Source: Pelargonium nanum
Lineage: Eukaryota; Streptophyta; Magnoliopsida; Geraniales; Geraniaceae
DNA: 64,000 nt
Assembly (NCBI GenBank): GCA_036897485.1
Contig: JAYMTF010000018.1
Location: forward strand, 1 to 64,000
Reading direction: 5' to 3'
Positions 13,341 through 23,692 of the stretch are shown one piece after another. The translations under genes were made by a program, and so were the position numbers. Under the pieces are notes generated by a model that was not told the origin of the DNA, did not search any database, and saw only the letters and a list, made by a program, of their open reading frames with translations. Every line of letters begins with the position of its first letter. The first letter of the stretch is position 1.

Positions 13341-13860
13341 AATAAATATTTTAATTTTAATTTAATTTATTTATTTATTGGATTCGAGCGTTCAAAGCGA
13401 TCAGAGCACAGCATTTGTAGCTTCAATTTTCAGGAGATGGAATCTTTGGAGCTTCCTCTAATTAAAACTACCCTCGTTTTCCGCATTTATTTACCTTAAA
13501 TGCCACTCAACGCGGAGGCACAAACGTGGAACTCACAGGTTCGGGACCTCTTTCGGTACAAATTCTCGTGAGTCTCGCGAGTTATCAACCGTTTCGTTAA
13601 TGATAAAATAAAGCGGGGGAGGGTAGTTTGGTAATTTGATTAGGTGGTGATGGGACCCACTAGGAAGGATCGTTTTTCCCGCGCTGTCGTTGCTTGTTTT
13701 GTTCGTACATGTGTTGGTTTGAATTTGGTGTAGTAACTGCAGGAACTGCAGGAATATTTTCCAGCATTTCAGGTAGAAAAATGTTTTATTTTGTTTGAAT
13801 TTGATCCATAAATAATACGTATTATTTTATGAGTAAATGGAATATGAGCTAAATAATTTT

Positions 13861-14008
13861 TGGCTTAAGCTAAGCCAAGACAATGAGGTGATGACACCTC
13901 ATTACTTTTCACTTATACCCACCCAAGTGAATTGGTGGGAGCGGACCCGCCCGGATCCAAGTATTTTAATGAGGTGTCACCACCTCATTAATGGCTTATC
14001 CTAAGCCA
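13861..14008. mobile_element. compact MITE with nested palindromes
   Basis: A 148-bp element. Its ends, TGGCTTAAGCTAAGCCAA and the reverse complement TGGCTTAGGATAAGCCAT, form inverted repeats of about 44 bp that continue into aatgaggtg and tgacacctcatta. Each end is itself a small hairpin. Flanks aataatttt (13852-13860) and attaatttt (14009-14017) could be a 9-bp target duplication with one mismatch, which would point to a Mutator-like MITE. It lies about 0.5 kb upstream of the CIP1-like leader. Confidence 0.65.
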
Positions 14009-14017
14009 ATTAATTTT

Positions 14018-15730
14018 TGGCTTAGCCTCCCCTTTCTCTTAATTTATTTTGATCCTTTTGATTATATTATTTTATTTTAAAATTGACTACTTCATAATCA
14101 TACCGTTAAATTAGACTGATATGTCTTTTAAAAAAAATTAGACTGATATGAAAATCACGTGACACTGAACTTATGAATAAAACTATTATAAAACAAAATT
14201 GAACTTGTAATTCATAGATGAAATTGAAAAAACTTGATGGAACGATATTATCTCTTAATTATATATCAAATTAAAACATTCTCTTTGTATTGAATGATTT
14301 TTAATCTATTTTGTTTTTGGTTATTTTTGTTGTCAAATTAATTACAAACCATCTGTAACGGGAATTTCGGGTATTAAAGAGTGGTAGGTACTAGGTAATG
14401 AGATCAGATTTAAGAAGGTTCTTTATTTATTTTATATAAAAAGAAAGTATATAATGTTCTTGATTATGTTCCAAATAATATAAAAAATTGTGAAATGTTC
14501 TTGATTATGTTATAGAATGTGATTATTAGACTTTAACTTAAGATTTTGAAACACTTTATAGTATATATTTTATAATCAGTTGCATTTGTCCAGGTGGAGC
14601 ATTAATTTGATTTCAATGTTTTATAAGAGAAGTAACCAAGAATATTTGAACGTGGCTGTGTCTCATATTCGATTCACATCGGTGGAAAATAGTTCAGATA
14701 GTATAAAGTTACAATTTTTTTTTTAAGAATATTCATTGCAAAGGTGAAAAGTATAAAATATTTTTTTATTGTCCCTAATATTTACTAATAAAGTAGCCTA
14801 CCACGATTCTTTTATTTGCATATCATTTAAAGTGAACGTGAATAATCTACCGTGAGCCCCTTGGCCGAAAAGTTATTCTAGAGAGCTTATAAGAGAAAAA
14901 CTTCCTATCTTTTTGCAAGAAAAATTTATTAGTAACTACTACTATATGTAGTAGTAAATGTTAGCTGCCATAATCAATACTCCATGATTGTTCAAGGAGT
15001 TTCTTGGATGAAAAGTATATTATGAATTGGAATCATAGCTTGTGAGGACCACAAAATCTAAGAAAAAAGAGAGCATGCAATCATGTCACTTTAGGTCTTC
15101 ACTGCATTGTGTTTAGAGCTGTAATTATGTGTCTCGTTTTTGTGTAGTGTTGAAAGTTTACTTTGTTTTACCAACACATTTAACAAACATGTTGAACGGT
15201 TGAACAAGACACATTTATGAACACAAACATGGCAACTAAACGAGTCATATTGGCACGAACACGATCTAACATATTTTGTACGATAGAACCAACACGTTTA
15301 GCACGACACTATCCAATACATTTGGCACGACATAACCCAATACGTTAATTTACAATTATACCCTCAAGTGTGCGTGTGTCACAGTCTCCGTGTGTGCATA
15401 TTTTGGAGTCCCGAGTCCCGGCACAAACATGACACAATACAAAATGTGTGAGTCCATACACGCTAATTTCGTGTCACTACGACACGAATTGTCAGATCTA
15501 ATTGTGTTCTTCAATATCAATTTGATGCAACTGTAAATCCTACCCAACAAAATGGTCAAAGAAACCAAGAGACATCCATTTACTTTCCACTTCAGTTCCA
15601 ATACAACAGTATAGTGAGTTTGATACTAACATTTTGTATACTTTTGCTGGTCAATGTTCAATAATCAACAATCCTACCTGTTTTGTTTCAACAAACAGAG
15701 ACAATTAAATCAAAGAACTCACCAGCACAT
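14018..15730. other. intergenic DNA between the two CIP1-like genes
   Basis: AT-rich spacer. No gene was supported. It contains one intact-looking hAT-type element (15114-15500, listed separately) and otherwise no recognised structure. The last 130 bases before 15732 belong to the 3' flank of the minus-strand coiled-coil gene. Confidence 0.55.
15114..15500. mobile_element. non-autonomous hAT-type element, intact ends
   Basis: A 387-bp element with ends TAGAGCTGTAATT and AATTGTCAGATCTA (imperfect inverted repeats). It is flanked by a perfect 8-bp direct repeat attgtgtt (15106-15113 and 15501-15508). Eight-base duplications are the hallmark of the hAT superfamily. The interior has no coding capacity and is full of cacgac/aacacg phrases, including a loose tandem array near 15255-15345. 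A second copy of similar length lies at 47982-48361 and shares the block ttgaacggttgaaca. Confidence 0.8.
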
Positions 15731-15731
15731 G

Positions 15732-17585
15732 TCAATGTCTTCCTTGGCTTCTTCTGCTACCTTTCAACTCTGTGATAACATCTTTGAGTTGTTGCTTCTC
15801 TGTCTGGTGATGATCAATCAACAGACAAAGCTGCCTTATAGCCTCCCTCTTCTCCTCCCCAAGATACTCCAACTCCTCATCTTTCTCTTCAATCATCAGT
15901 TCAAGTTGGCCAATACTTTTCATGAGTTTCAGTTTCTCTTCTCCTTCTGAGCTCACCTTCGCTTCGAGCTTCGCAATGTTCTCTCTTAACAAGGCCTTTT
16001 GCTCTTCCATATCGCGTAGCTCTGTGTTTAGAGTGTCTAGACTATAACCCAGTTTTCTGATTTCCTCGCCTTTCACTTGGATCCAATTCTTCGCCATTTG
16101 AAGCTCGTCCAACATTTTGGATGCTCGGTTCAAGTTTGTATTGCCTGCCTCGAGCTTCCCGACCATGAAGTCCAATCCCTTCATTGTGGTTTTTGCTGTC
16201 GAATGAAGCTCGTTCACTTTCTTGAGTTCAGCTTCGTATAAAGTGACTTTTGCTTTAAGTTCCTTGTTTTCTTGCTCCAATGTCTCGTGCATCAACCTGT
16301 AGTGTGCGGTGTTCTCAGCGTGTAGTTGTTCCAAAACCCGAATCCTCCTTGACAGAAGACGGATTTTGTCTTCCATGGTCTTGCGGAAGTTTGCTGCTAG
16401 CTCTTCCATTTTCCTCTGTACAGCCTGAGGACCACCTTTGAAATTGAATTCTTTGGTCGCTTTTTTCGTAGATTCTTCTGATTCTTTCACAATTTTGTTG
16501 AACTTGCTAAGGTTGTGACTGAACAAGCTTCCCGAAGATTCTAGTTTTTCTCCAGACCCCAATTTCTTTTGCAGAGCCACAAGGTCTTTGTCCCTTGCTG
16601 TTATTAGTCCTTCCAATTCAAATATTCTAGCTTGCAGCTCCTCCTTTTCGTCTCTCAGCTGAGTCGTCTCGTGTTCCTTGCTCTTTATCTGCTGTTCTAG
16701 TTCATTATTTATCTTTACCGCAAGATCTTCTTTCTCCTCTATCATTGTCATTTCCTCCAGAGTCCTTGCCAATTCCTCGTTAAGAGACACTAAATGAACC
16801 AGATTTTGCGAAGCTTCTTTTGTTTTGTTCTCGAGTTGATGCTGTGATTCAGCGTTTTGGGCGCGTAGGGACTGCAATTCCTCTTTTAGAGTCTCTATCT
16901 GAATCAAACTTTCCGAAACTTCTTTATCTTTGCTCTCAATTTGCTGTTGTGATTCAGCGTTTTGGGCGCGTAGGGACTGCAACTCCACTTTTAGAGTCTC
17001 TATCTGAATCAGATTTTCCGAAACTTCTTTTGTTCTGCACTCGAGTTGATGCTGTGACTCGTCGTTTTGGGCGCGAAGGGACTGCAATTCCTGCTGCATT
17101 ACATAAACCTGGTCCGTCAAGTCCCTGACCTGAGCTGACGCTTCGCTTCTCATGCATTCCATCCTTCTCTCCATGTAACTGTTCTGAACACGTAAAACCA
17201 GCTCCTCTTGTAGATCACTGGACTGATCAGCTATTCTGTCTGCAGTTTCGGATGTTGAATTGCTTACAGAATCTCCATCTTGTCTCCTTTCTGACATGAT
17301 TTCGAGTTCCAAAACCCGAGAATGCAGTTTCAAATTTTCATCGCGTAGCTGTTGAGCTTCATTGGCTTGGCTTTGAACCTGTGATTCTAGCTCCTTGTTC
17401 TTGCTGTGCAAAGTATGTAGCTCAAATTTCAAGTCACTTAATTGGCTCTCTTGCTCGCTACGATGTTGTTCATGCATCATCATGAGAGAAGATAGTTCCT
17501 TTACTTTCTCGTCTCCTTTGATCCTCAATTCTTCATTGACATTCTCGGATTCTTGCATCTCCCGCACAGCTTGACTTTGGTCCAT
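15732..17585 (-). CDS. CIP1-like coiled-coil protein lacking the NAB-like head
   Basis: A single coding exon gives 617 residues, nearly all predicted coiled coil. Its C-terminal block EEKREAIRQLCLLIDHH matches the end of the CIP1-like protein encoded at 8.1-10.6 kb, so the two are tandem paralogues on the same strand. The NAB-like head (MTKHRFRES and the FHKQYQSLY region) is absent, and I did not find it upstream. The start at 17585 is the first ATG of the frame; a few upstream non-coding exons are likely. Residues near 175-280 hold three copies of a 35-residue repeat beginning LRAQN. The function is unknown; a scaffold or cytoskeletal role is inferred from the family. It may have arisen by duplication with loss of the actin-binding end. 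Confidence 0.8.
   Translation of the reverse strand: MDQSQAVREMQESENVNEELRIKGDEKVKELSSLMMMHEQHRSEQESQLSDLKFELHTLHSKNKELESQVQSQANEAQQLRDENLKLHSRVLELEIMSERRQDGDSVSNSTSETADRIADQSSDLQEELVLRVQNSYMERRMECMRSEASAQVRDLTDQVYVMQQELQSLRAQNDESQHQLECRTKEVSENLIQIETLKVELQSLRAQNAESQQQIESKDKEVSESLIQIETLKEELQSLRAQNAESQHQLENKTKEASQNLVHLVSLNEELARTLEEMTMIEEKEDLAVKINNELEQQIKSKEHETTQLRDEKEELQARIFELEGLITARDKDLVALQKKLGSGEKLESSGSLFSHNLSKFNKIVKESEESTKKATKEFNFKGGPQAVQRKMEELAANFRKTMEDKIRLLSRRIRVLEQLHAENTAHYRLMHETLEQENKELKAKVTLYEAELKKVNELHSTAKTTMKGLDFMVGKLEAGNTNLNRASKMLDELQMAKNWIQVKGEEIRKLGYSLDTLNTELRDMEEQKALLRENIAKLEAKVSSEGEEKLKLMKSIGQLELMIEEKDEELEYLGEEKREAIRQLCLLIDHHQTEKQQLKDVITELKGSRRSQGRH
16764..17078 (-). repeat. three 105-bp coding repeats (35 residues each)
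   Basis: Inside the headless CIP1-like gene, three adjacent 105-bp units each begin LRAQN and continue ES-Q-Q-E, KE-S, LI-IETLK-ELQS. The marker cgttttgggcgcg recurs at exactly 105-bp spacing (agcgtttt at 16851 and 16956, tcgtttt at 17062). Thirty-five residues are five heptads, so each unit adds a whole number of coiled-coil turns without breaking register. Confidence 0.9.
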
Positions 17586-20330
17586 ATCCAGCGATCCTTA
17601 CCTTCGGGTATTAAAAAGTTCAGTTTCTGCTTAAGGTCAGAAAATGTCGGTTTAATTCTTGCAGCAGGCTCTCACTTCAACTGTCTACTTCCTTCCGGGA
17701 ACAAAATTCAAGAGAGCCTGACTGGAGTTAGATAATCCTTCCCTTTCTGACACGAAAACCGTTTCTTGATTGACCTCTAAAATTGACGTAAACTGAGTAA
17801 GATGACTGGTACTTAAGGTGTAAGTACTCAAAACAGTTCAAGAAGTTTTGTCACTCTTTTTGATAAGCTTGACTTTTGTCACTTTAGTTTATCTTCAGTT
17901 TCTGTAAATAACACAAACAAGTGGAAACAGAAAAAATTACTCTCGAAAACGCTCGATCATTTAGCAAAATAATAGAATAAACTCAACAAGATTGCTCATT
18001 AAACAATGCAGAGGAATGATGAGCAACAAGAGTGACCAATATACTGAAAATTCTGATGATATATTTTCTTAGCATACATGAACATATAGACGACACACAA
18101 ACAATACGCGTACAAGCCTACATTGCAATGGAGGGGGGTGTGGGAATGCATAAATTAATGCATCGTTTTGGCATCCACATTTCACTTTTATAACAATCAA
18201 CACATAGAAATTATATAGAAGAGACATTCACCTGTTTTTGGAACTTCAATCAAACATAAGCAAGCTGAGGTCAAGACTGTGCACTCTCCAAAATAAAATT
18301 CAGCAGAAAGATTTAGGAACTGAAAGTAAGAGAAACAACATAAAATTAGATGTAACTCTCGAAATTCAACTAACAATCATACACAGGAAATTGAAAACCT
18401 GAACATAACTCCTTCAGATGACTGATAATGAAAACCCATTAGCTACTATACTATCTAGATGGAGTCCAGTTAATGGATAAGATAAATGAAAGTATATACT
18501 GGACTCAGTAGTTAAGCTCTAAAGGAACAAGTTAACTGGAAATTTAGTAGCCAGGAGCCAAAAGATAGTATGGCCATCCACAATTTGTAATTAGAAACTT
18601 GCCTTAAATTTCCTAAACAATGTTCATTTTAATGCATCAAGTTGGTGGGAAGAGTCTAACATACAAAATCCCTATGTATTTGTTGACTTATACGATGTAC
18701 ACACAATAAGTGCATCAGAGTAACTGAGAGCAGGAAAAGTCAAAGATTGTCCACCAATAAACCCTAAGAAAGAAAACAAGCTCAGCTGATCAAAACAACA
18801 AAAAAGGGTCAAATGCAAGAAACATGAAAGCCAATAATAGTTAAAGATGAGTTGATATGGAGAATATTAGTCTGACAATTCTTTCACATTCAGCTGGAGA
18901 AACCAGTGCTTCATGTACTAAAGATCAAAGAATTTCAACGTATCCTCAAGAATGTCTATTGTTCCAGTAATTTGGTCAGATCTATAATATTTGGACCTAT
19001 GTTCTTTTGAAATGACAAGAATACGAGCTCACCATCACTGTTGACCCAATAATTATAAATGAACCACAGACCAAACTGAAAACCAACACCAGATCATAAA
19101 CAATATATGACTAAACTAAACTATACAAAAAACTTTTCTAGTACAATTGACCAAATCTAGTCAACAATTACATCACCAGACAATGTCAACAAGCTCACAT
19201 AAAAAAAAATGTCGGTAGGGATTATAAATTACATGACCCATATGAGTTTGCTCAAGTAGTTGAAGGACTACATGAATCATACATCAGAAATGGCCCACAG
19301 AAAAAATAGTCCATATTTAATATTGCATAATGTATATTATGTCAACTTCATACACATGGATAGGGCCACTAACGGTTCATGACATTTTGCATATTATCAG
19401 CCAATTAGCACATAGTTTATTGCATTTTCTAGCAATTGCAAAGCAAAATGAATACTAATTTCAATAAAAATATCAAATCAATTTTGACCAATATACCCTA
19501 CTTCTGTCATTAAAATGTATTGTGCTTTTCTCAATTATTATGCTAACTTTTCCAATACAAAATTCATTCAAAACTCATTTGGTTGATGAGAGATTAAAGG
19601 TTTCTTGTCCTTTTTCAACAGTTCTCAGCAACAAACAAAAGTAAATCTCAGCTGATCAATCCAAGGCAAAATAAGACAAGTTCAATTGAGAATTCTTCAA
19701 CGGACAAAAAAATATCATATGATATGTGTGTGTGTGTGTAAGCATTCAATAGATCATCAAATCTCAATCTCAATTCCACCGACAATCACTCTAAACACAT
19801 CAATAAATGCACCGGAAAAAAATCACTACTAATTTACCCAGAGATTTCAATGGAAAAAGCCTAATAACACCACATTGCCTTCTGTTTGGTTGGTGAGAAA
19901 ATTAACTTCCTCAAAAGAATGGAGTCTGAAATAAAATGTACTTTTCATGATCTAAAAGTCAGCGTAAACAAATTGTTTTCTCTCTCTTCAACATCATGGT
20001 ACAAAATGCAACAACAAAACGTCATGAGATCCATAAAATCCACACTCATTTTCCCGCATTTTCTCACCAACCAAACAACAGAATATGATGCCATTTTCAA
20101 ACACGAAAACGTCAAATCACCTGAAATTTGAAGACGATCCTTCACTTTGGCCGATCCGAACAATAAAAATGGCGAAGAGAAAGATAAAAAAAATTACTAA
20201 AAATTCAGGAGCTGGAGCTTGGAATGGAGAGAGGAAGACAAAAAAAATTATTTTCCTATTTTTTTTGTCCTCACCTGGAGAAGGAGCGATTGGCTATTTG
20301 CAGATTCTGTAAATACTAATACCCTCCGAT
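17586..20330 (-). other. probable leader exons and leader introns of the headless CIP1-like gene
   Basis: Minus-strand donors at about 20121 (exon end AAATTTCAG, then GTGATT) and 18232 (exon end AAAAACAG, then GTGAAT) suggest two non-coding leader exons, mirroring the leader of the 8.1-kb paralogue. The exon joining to the ATG at 17585 is not certain. No other gene was seen in these 2.7 kb; short frames on both strands look random. Confidence 0.45.
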
Positions 20331-20450
20331 TTCCACAATATTACATCAAAACCACCGGACACAAGAGCAATTTCTCGCGGTCTGACTCGAGTCAATACCA
20401 AAAAAGCGCGATACCTTTTTCAGATTATTTGCTTCCTCTTACAGAACCAC

Positions 20451-20460
20451 GCCACGTGGC
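20451..20460. promoter_or_regulatory. palindromic G-box GCCACGTGGC
   Basis: A perfect 10-bp palindrome with the CACGTG core. It lies about 150 bp upstream of the inferred transcription start of the minus-strand headless CIP1-like gene. This is the preferred site of plant bZIP factors such as HY5 and of bHLH factors such as PIFs. Use in vivo is inferred. Confidence 0.6.
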
Positions 20461-21879
20461 GGTTTCTCGTGTCTGGCCTGCTCTTATTTGGGAAGGAAAT
20501 CAGGTGCGGTTACTGCAGGAAATGGAGGAAAAAAATCATGCTTCAAAGGGTTGTACGTTTGAAAATTAAAGACTAAACAGCCCTTAAAAGGTACAAGAAT
20601 TAAATGCTCACATTTACTACTAATAAATAGAGTAATTATTTAGGGAAAAAATACGATAATATGGCTATGAATCATTCTGTTTTTAGGAATTCTATACACT
20701 TTGACTATTAGAAGAAGAAGAAGAAAAGATGTATTGTTTTTGGAAAATATAGATAATCATTTAAAAAATCAAAATTGCCTTTATTTTATTCTGTTTTTAT
20801 CAAATAATCATTTATATAGATGTGTATATATGGAGAAAGAAATTTGTTAATCTTAAAGGTCCACCACATCAATAATAGGCTTCCTTATGTAACATTGCTT
20901 ATACTTACCTATGATACATCCCGTTAAATACATTGCGGTCCAATCAAACTCAATTTAAATATTGCGTCTCATAGTTTATTTGAACTGATATTCAGTTCAT
21001 GCGACTTAGTTTATAGTCTACTCAATTTCACATGTGATTAAATTCAGCATATTTTTAAAAGCTTTCCACCAACAACCATCGGTGAGATTCTCCCATAAAT
21101 ATCTAATTGGGTCTAAGATGACACTCACTCTTGTGAATTACATTTGTTATCGTAGATTCACTCTCTTATTCTCACTACAGAAGATGAATTTCAGTCCAAC
21201 ACGTTGGTCTTTACTTAACACAACGTGTTCTCTTTTGTTACACTAGTATTTGTTAATTAACGAGTGTTCTTATTTGTAGAATGTCACTCGTCGTGTGAAT
21301 TGAAAATAACTTAATCGTTTGATCAACACATACCACTAGACCCACAATAAAGTTTATACATCATCGCAATGAAAAACAACCATCACTTACGTTCATATAT
21401 TTCTTTTTTTGTGTAAACTATATAAGTTTATTCATATTCGAATTGAAAATGACTACAAAGACGGCTACTTACGTGTCTAAAAAATCTTTTGAAATGTAAC
21501 AATTTTTCTATTGAAGTCTTGTTATATATAAAAGAAATAAAACAACATCTGAAAGTAGAAGTCAAACTCAATAATTCAATATGGAGAACTCAACTCATAC
21601 GACGATTTAACATATAAGTACTTAAAATTCAATATCATATCAAAAATTACTTTGATTCAAGTTTGTTTATCAATTGAGTAACTTTGCAGGTTGAATTTTC
21701 TATTAGTCTTAATGACTCACATGCAGAAAAAACACATAAACGTAAGAAAGAGTTAAATAAAAATTCACAGCGTATGCATGTGTCGACTTCAAAATAGAAT
21801 AACACAAGAAACTCTTGCGAAAAGTTAATGATAAATTGTCACAAACATTGCAAGTGTGGTGAACTCAAGGATAAAAAAG

Positions 21880-22134
21880 TACTTCCTCCGTCCCAAAATG
21901 AATATCCTGTTTGTCTAATTTTTTTGTCCCAAAATGAGTGTCCTGTTTTTATTTATAAGTTATTATATTATTGTTTTACTTATATTACCCTTATCACTAA
22001 GTGTTTCAAATGAACTGCACATGAGGTGTAGGTGGGAAAGTGAGGGTAATATTGAAAACGCATTAAATATATGTCAATCCTTAATTTTTGCAAAAAAATG
22101 GAAACAGGACACTCATTTTGAAACGGAGGGAGTA
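21880..22134. mobile_element. Stowaway-like MITE (Tc1/mariner)
   Basis: Begins TACTTCCTCCGTCCCAAAAT and ends ATTTTGAAACGGAGGGAGTA, inverted repeats bounded by TA on each side. This is the classic plant Stowaway end. It is 255 bp including both TA. Near the left end, the block tcccaaaatgartrtcctg is duplicated directly. It has no coding capacity. Confidence 0.9.
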
Positions 22135-22839
22135 ATTTGAAATGGCATCAAGTTAATTTGGCCGGTGACTGGTTGGTTAAAAGTTTTTTTTAGGAAGGTC
22201 GGTTAAAAGTTAGTTAAAGAGTTATGGATGATGAAAGTATAATCAGCATTGACTTGACGGTGTGGATCTCCTCCACGTGCGCATAATTGTTGCGGTTAAG
22301 TTAGTTGCACCAAAGAAGGAACTTTCCTATAACTCTATGCCTTGCCTGTAACAGATAAATACCACACAAACATTACACACCTTGTGATGTGTTGTGGACC
22401 TGTCGCTAGCCAGTGCTGCTAATGGGTACTTGTTTGACAAATCTTGTGTTTGGATTGGACGAATTTACAATAGTTTCGTGTTGAAGTGAATAATAAAATT
22501 TTACATCGGATAATTATAGAGTAGAAGAGTTATATATAAAATCAACATTTTAGTATGATATCATAACCGTTTTATGTTGCCTCCCAATGTATATCAGGCT
22601 CGCTTGTAAATAGACATACATGCAACAACACAAATGTTTTAAAAAAAACAACTACACGTGACGAGGAGTACCAATTTAAATTTCCCCAATTATGTATGTT
22701 TCGAACCTTGGATAAAATATAAAATAAAAAAGTTACATATATTGATGCAAGTGACAACTAATTAATAAGGCCGGTCTTTTGGTATGGAAAGCCCATGCTG
22801 TTATATGAAACTCGTTATCAACAAAGTAGTCATTATTTT

Positions 22840-23056
22840 AACGCGCACAAGGCTATACTTATCACACAAATTTATCGTGCTTAAGTTAAGAGAGTGAAAG
22901 CAGAGAATAAGAGCAATTTACTTCATTGCTCGTTTAGGAAAATTCGACACTACAAAACGATTATTAAACGCATCGTGTTTGTGCTGACCCACTCAACACA
23001 CATTCAACCTATAACACAACAGAAACACGACTAGATTACACTAATTGCCAGCTCTA
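22840..23056. mobile_element. truncated hAT-type copy with AATTGCCAGCTCTA end
   Basis: The right end reads aattgccagctcta. The interior shares gagaataagagcaa and aacacga-type phrases with the copy at 47982-48361. No matching left end was found, so it looks truncated. No target duplication is visible. Confidence 0.55.
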
Positions 23057-23692
23057 GCTTGACCCTGACCTGAACCTAAAAACCCAACACGAAATACTTA
23101 GGAACTGGTAACTCTGTACTGATCAGAATGAATGTTTAGGAAAGTAGTAATGATCAACCAATACTATTAGGTTTGGGAAGTGTCTCATGGTTCAGTCCAT
23201 GTCATTCCTCAACCTGATCAAAAGGATGTACAGTGTGCCAAGACCTGATGTAACATGAAACAAGACCCATCCTCACCAGATTGAACCTAAATCAGACTTG
23301 TTGGTTCTCCTAAATGGACATTTTCTTTTTCTAAATACAGATACATATTTGACCATTTGCTCTGTTGAGTTTCGCGAATGACGTTGACAAATAACTCGTC
23401 TCCAGAAAAGCCACACCTAAAAGGGCATTTCATTAGGCATATTTCCAGGAACTCAACATCAATAGTGACACCACAGAACAACCAAACAAAAACTCTTTCC
23501 AGAGTAACACAAAAAAGAAGAATCTTAAAGATGTAAAATTAGCTCTAAACACATGTTTTGCTCAACATGGGAGTTACGTTCACGATCCCCTATCTTCCTT
23601 TTTTTGGTATCTTATATTGGACACTAAAACAACAATGATCAAATTGTATTTACATAGAAAAAACAGAACAGCTACAAAAAGTACAGAACCTG

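Larger units (their letters stand above)
20461..23640. other. gene-free spacer between the CIP1 pair and CLF1
   Basis: About 3 kb, AT-rich. It contains a Stowaway MITE (21880-22134) and a partial hAT-type copy (22840-23056), both listed. A CACGTG core is seen near 22274. The last 500 bases may include the CLF1 3' end. No coding gene was supported. Confidence 0.55.
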
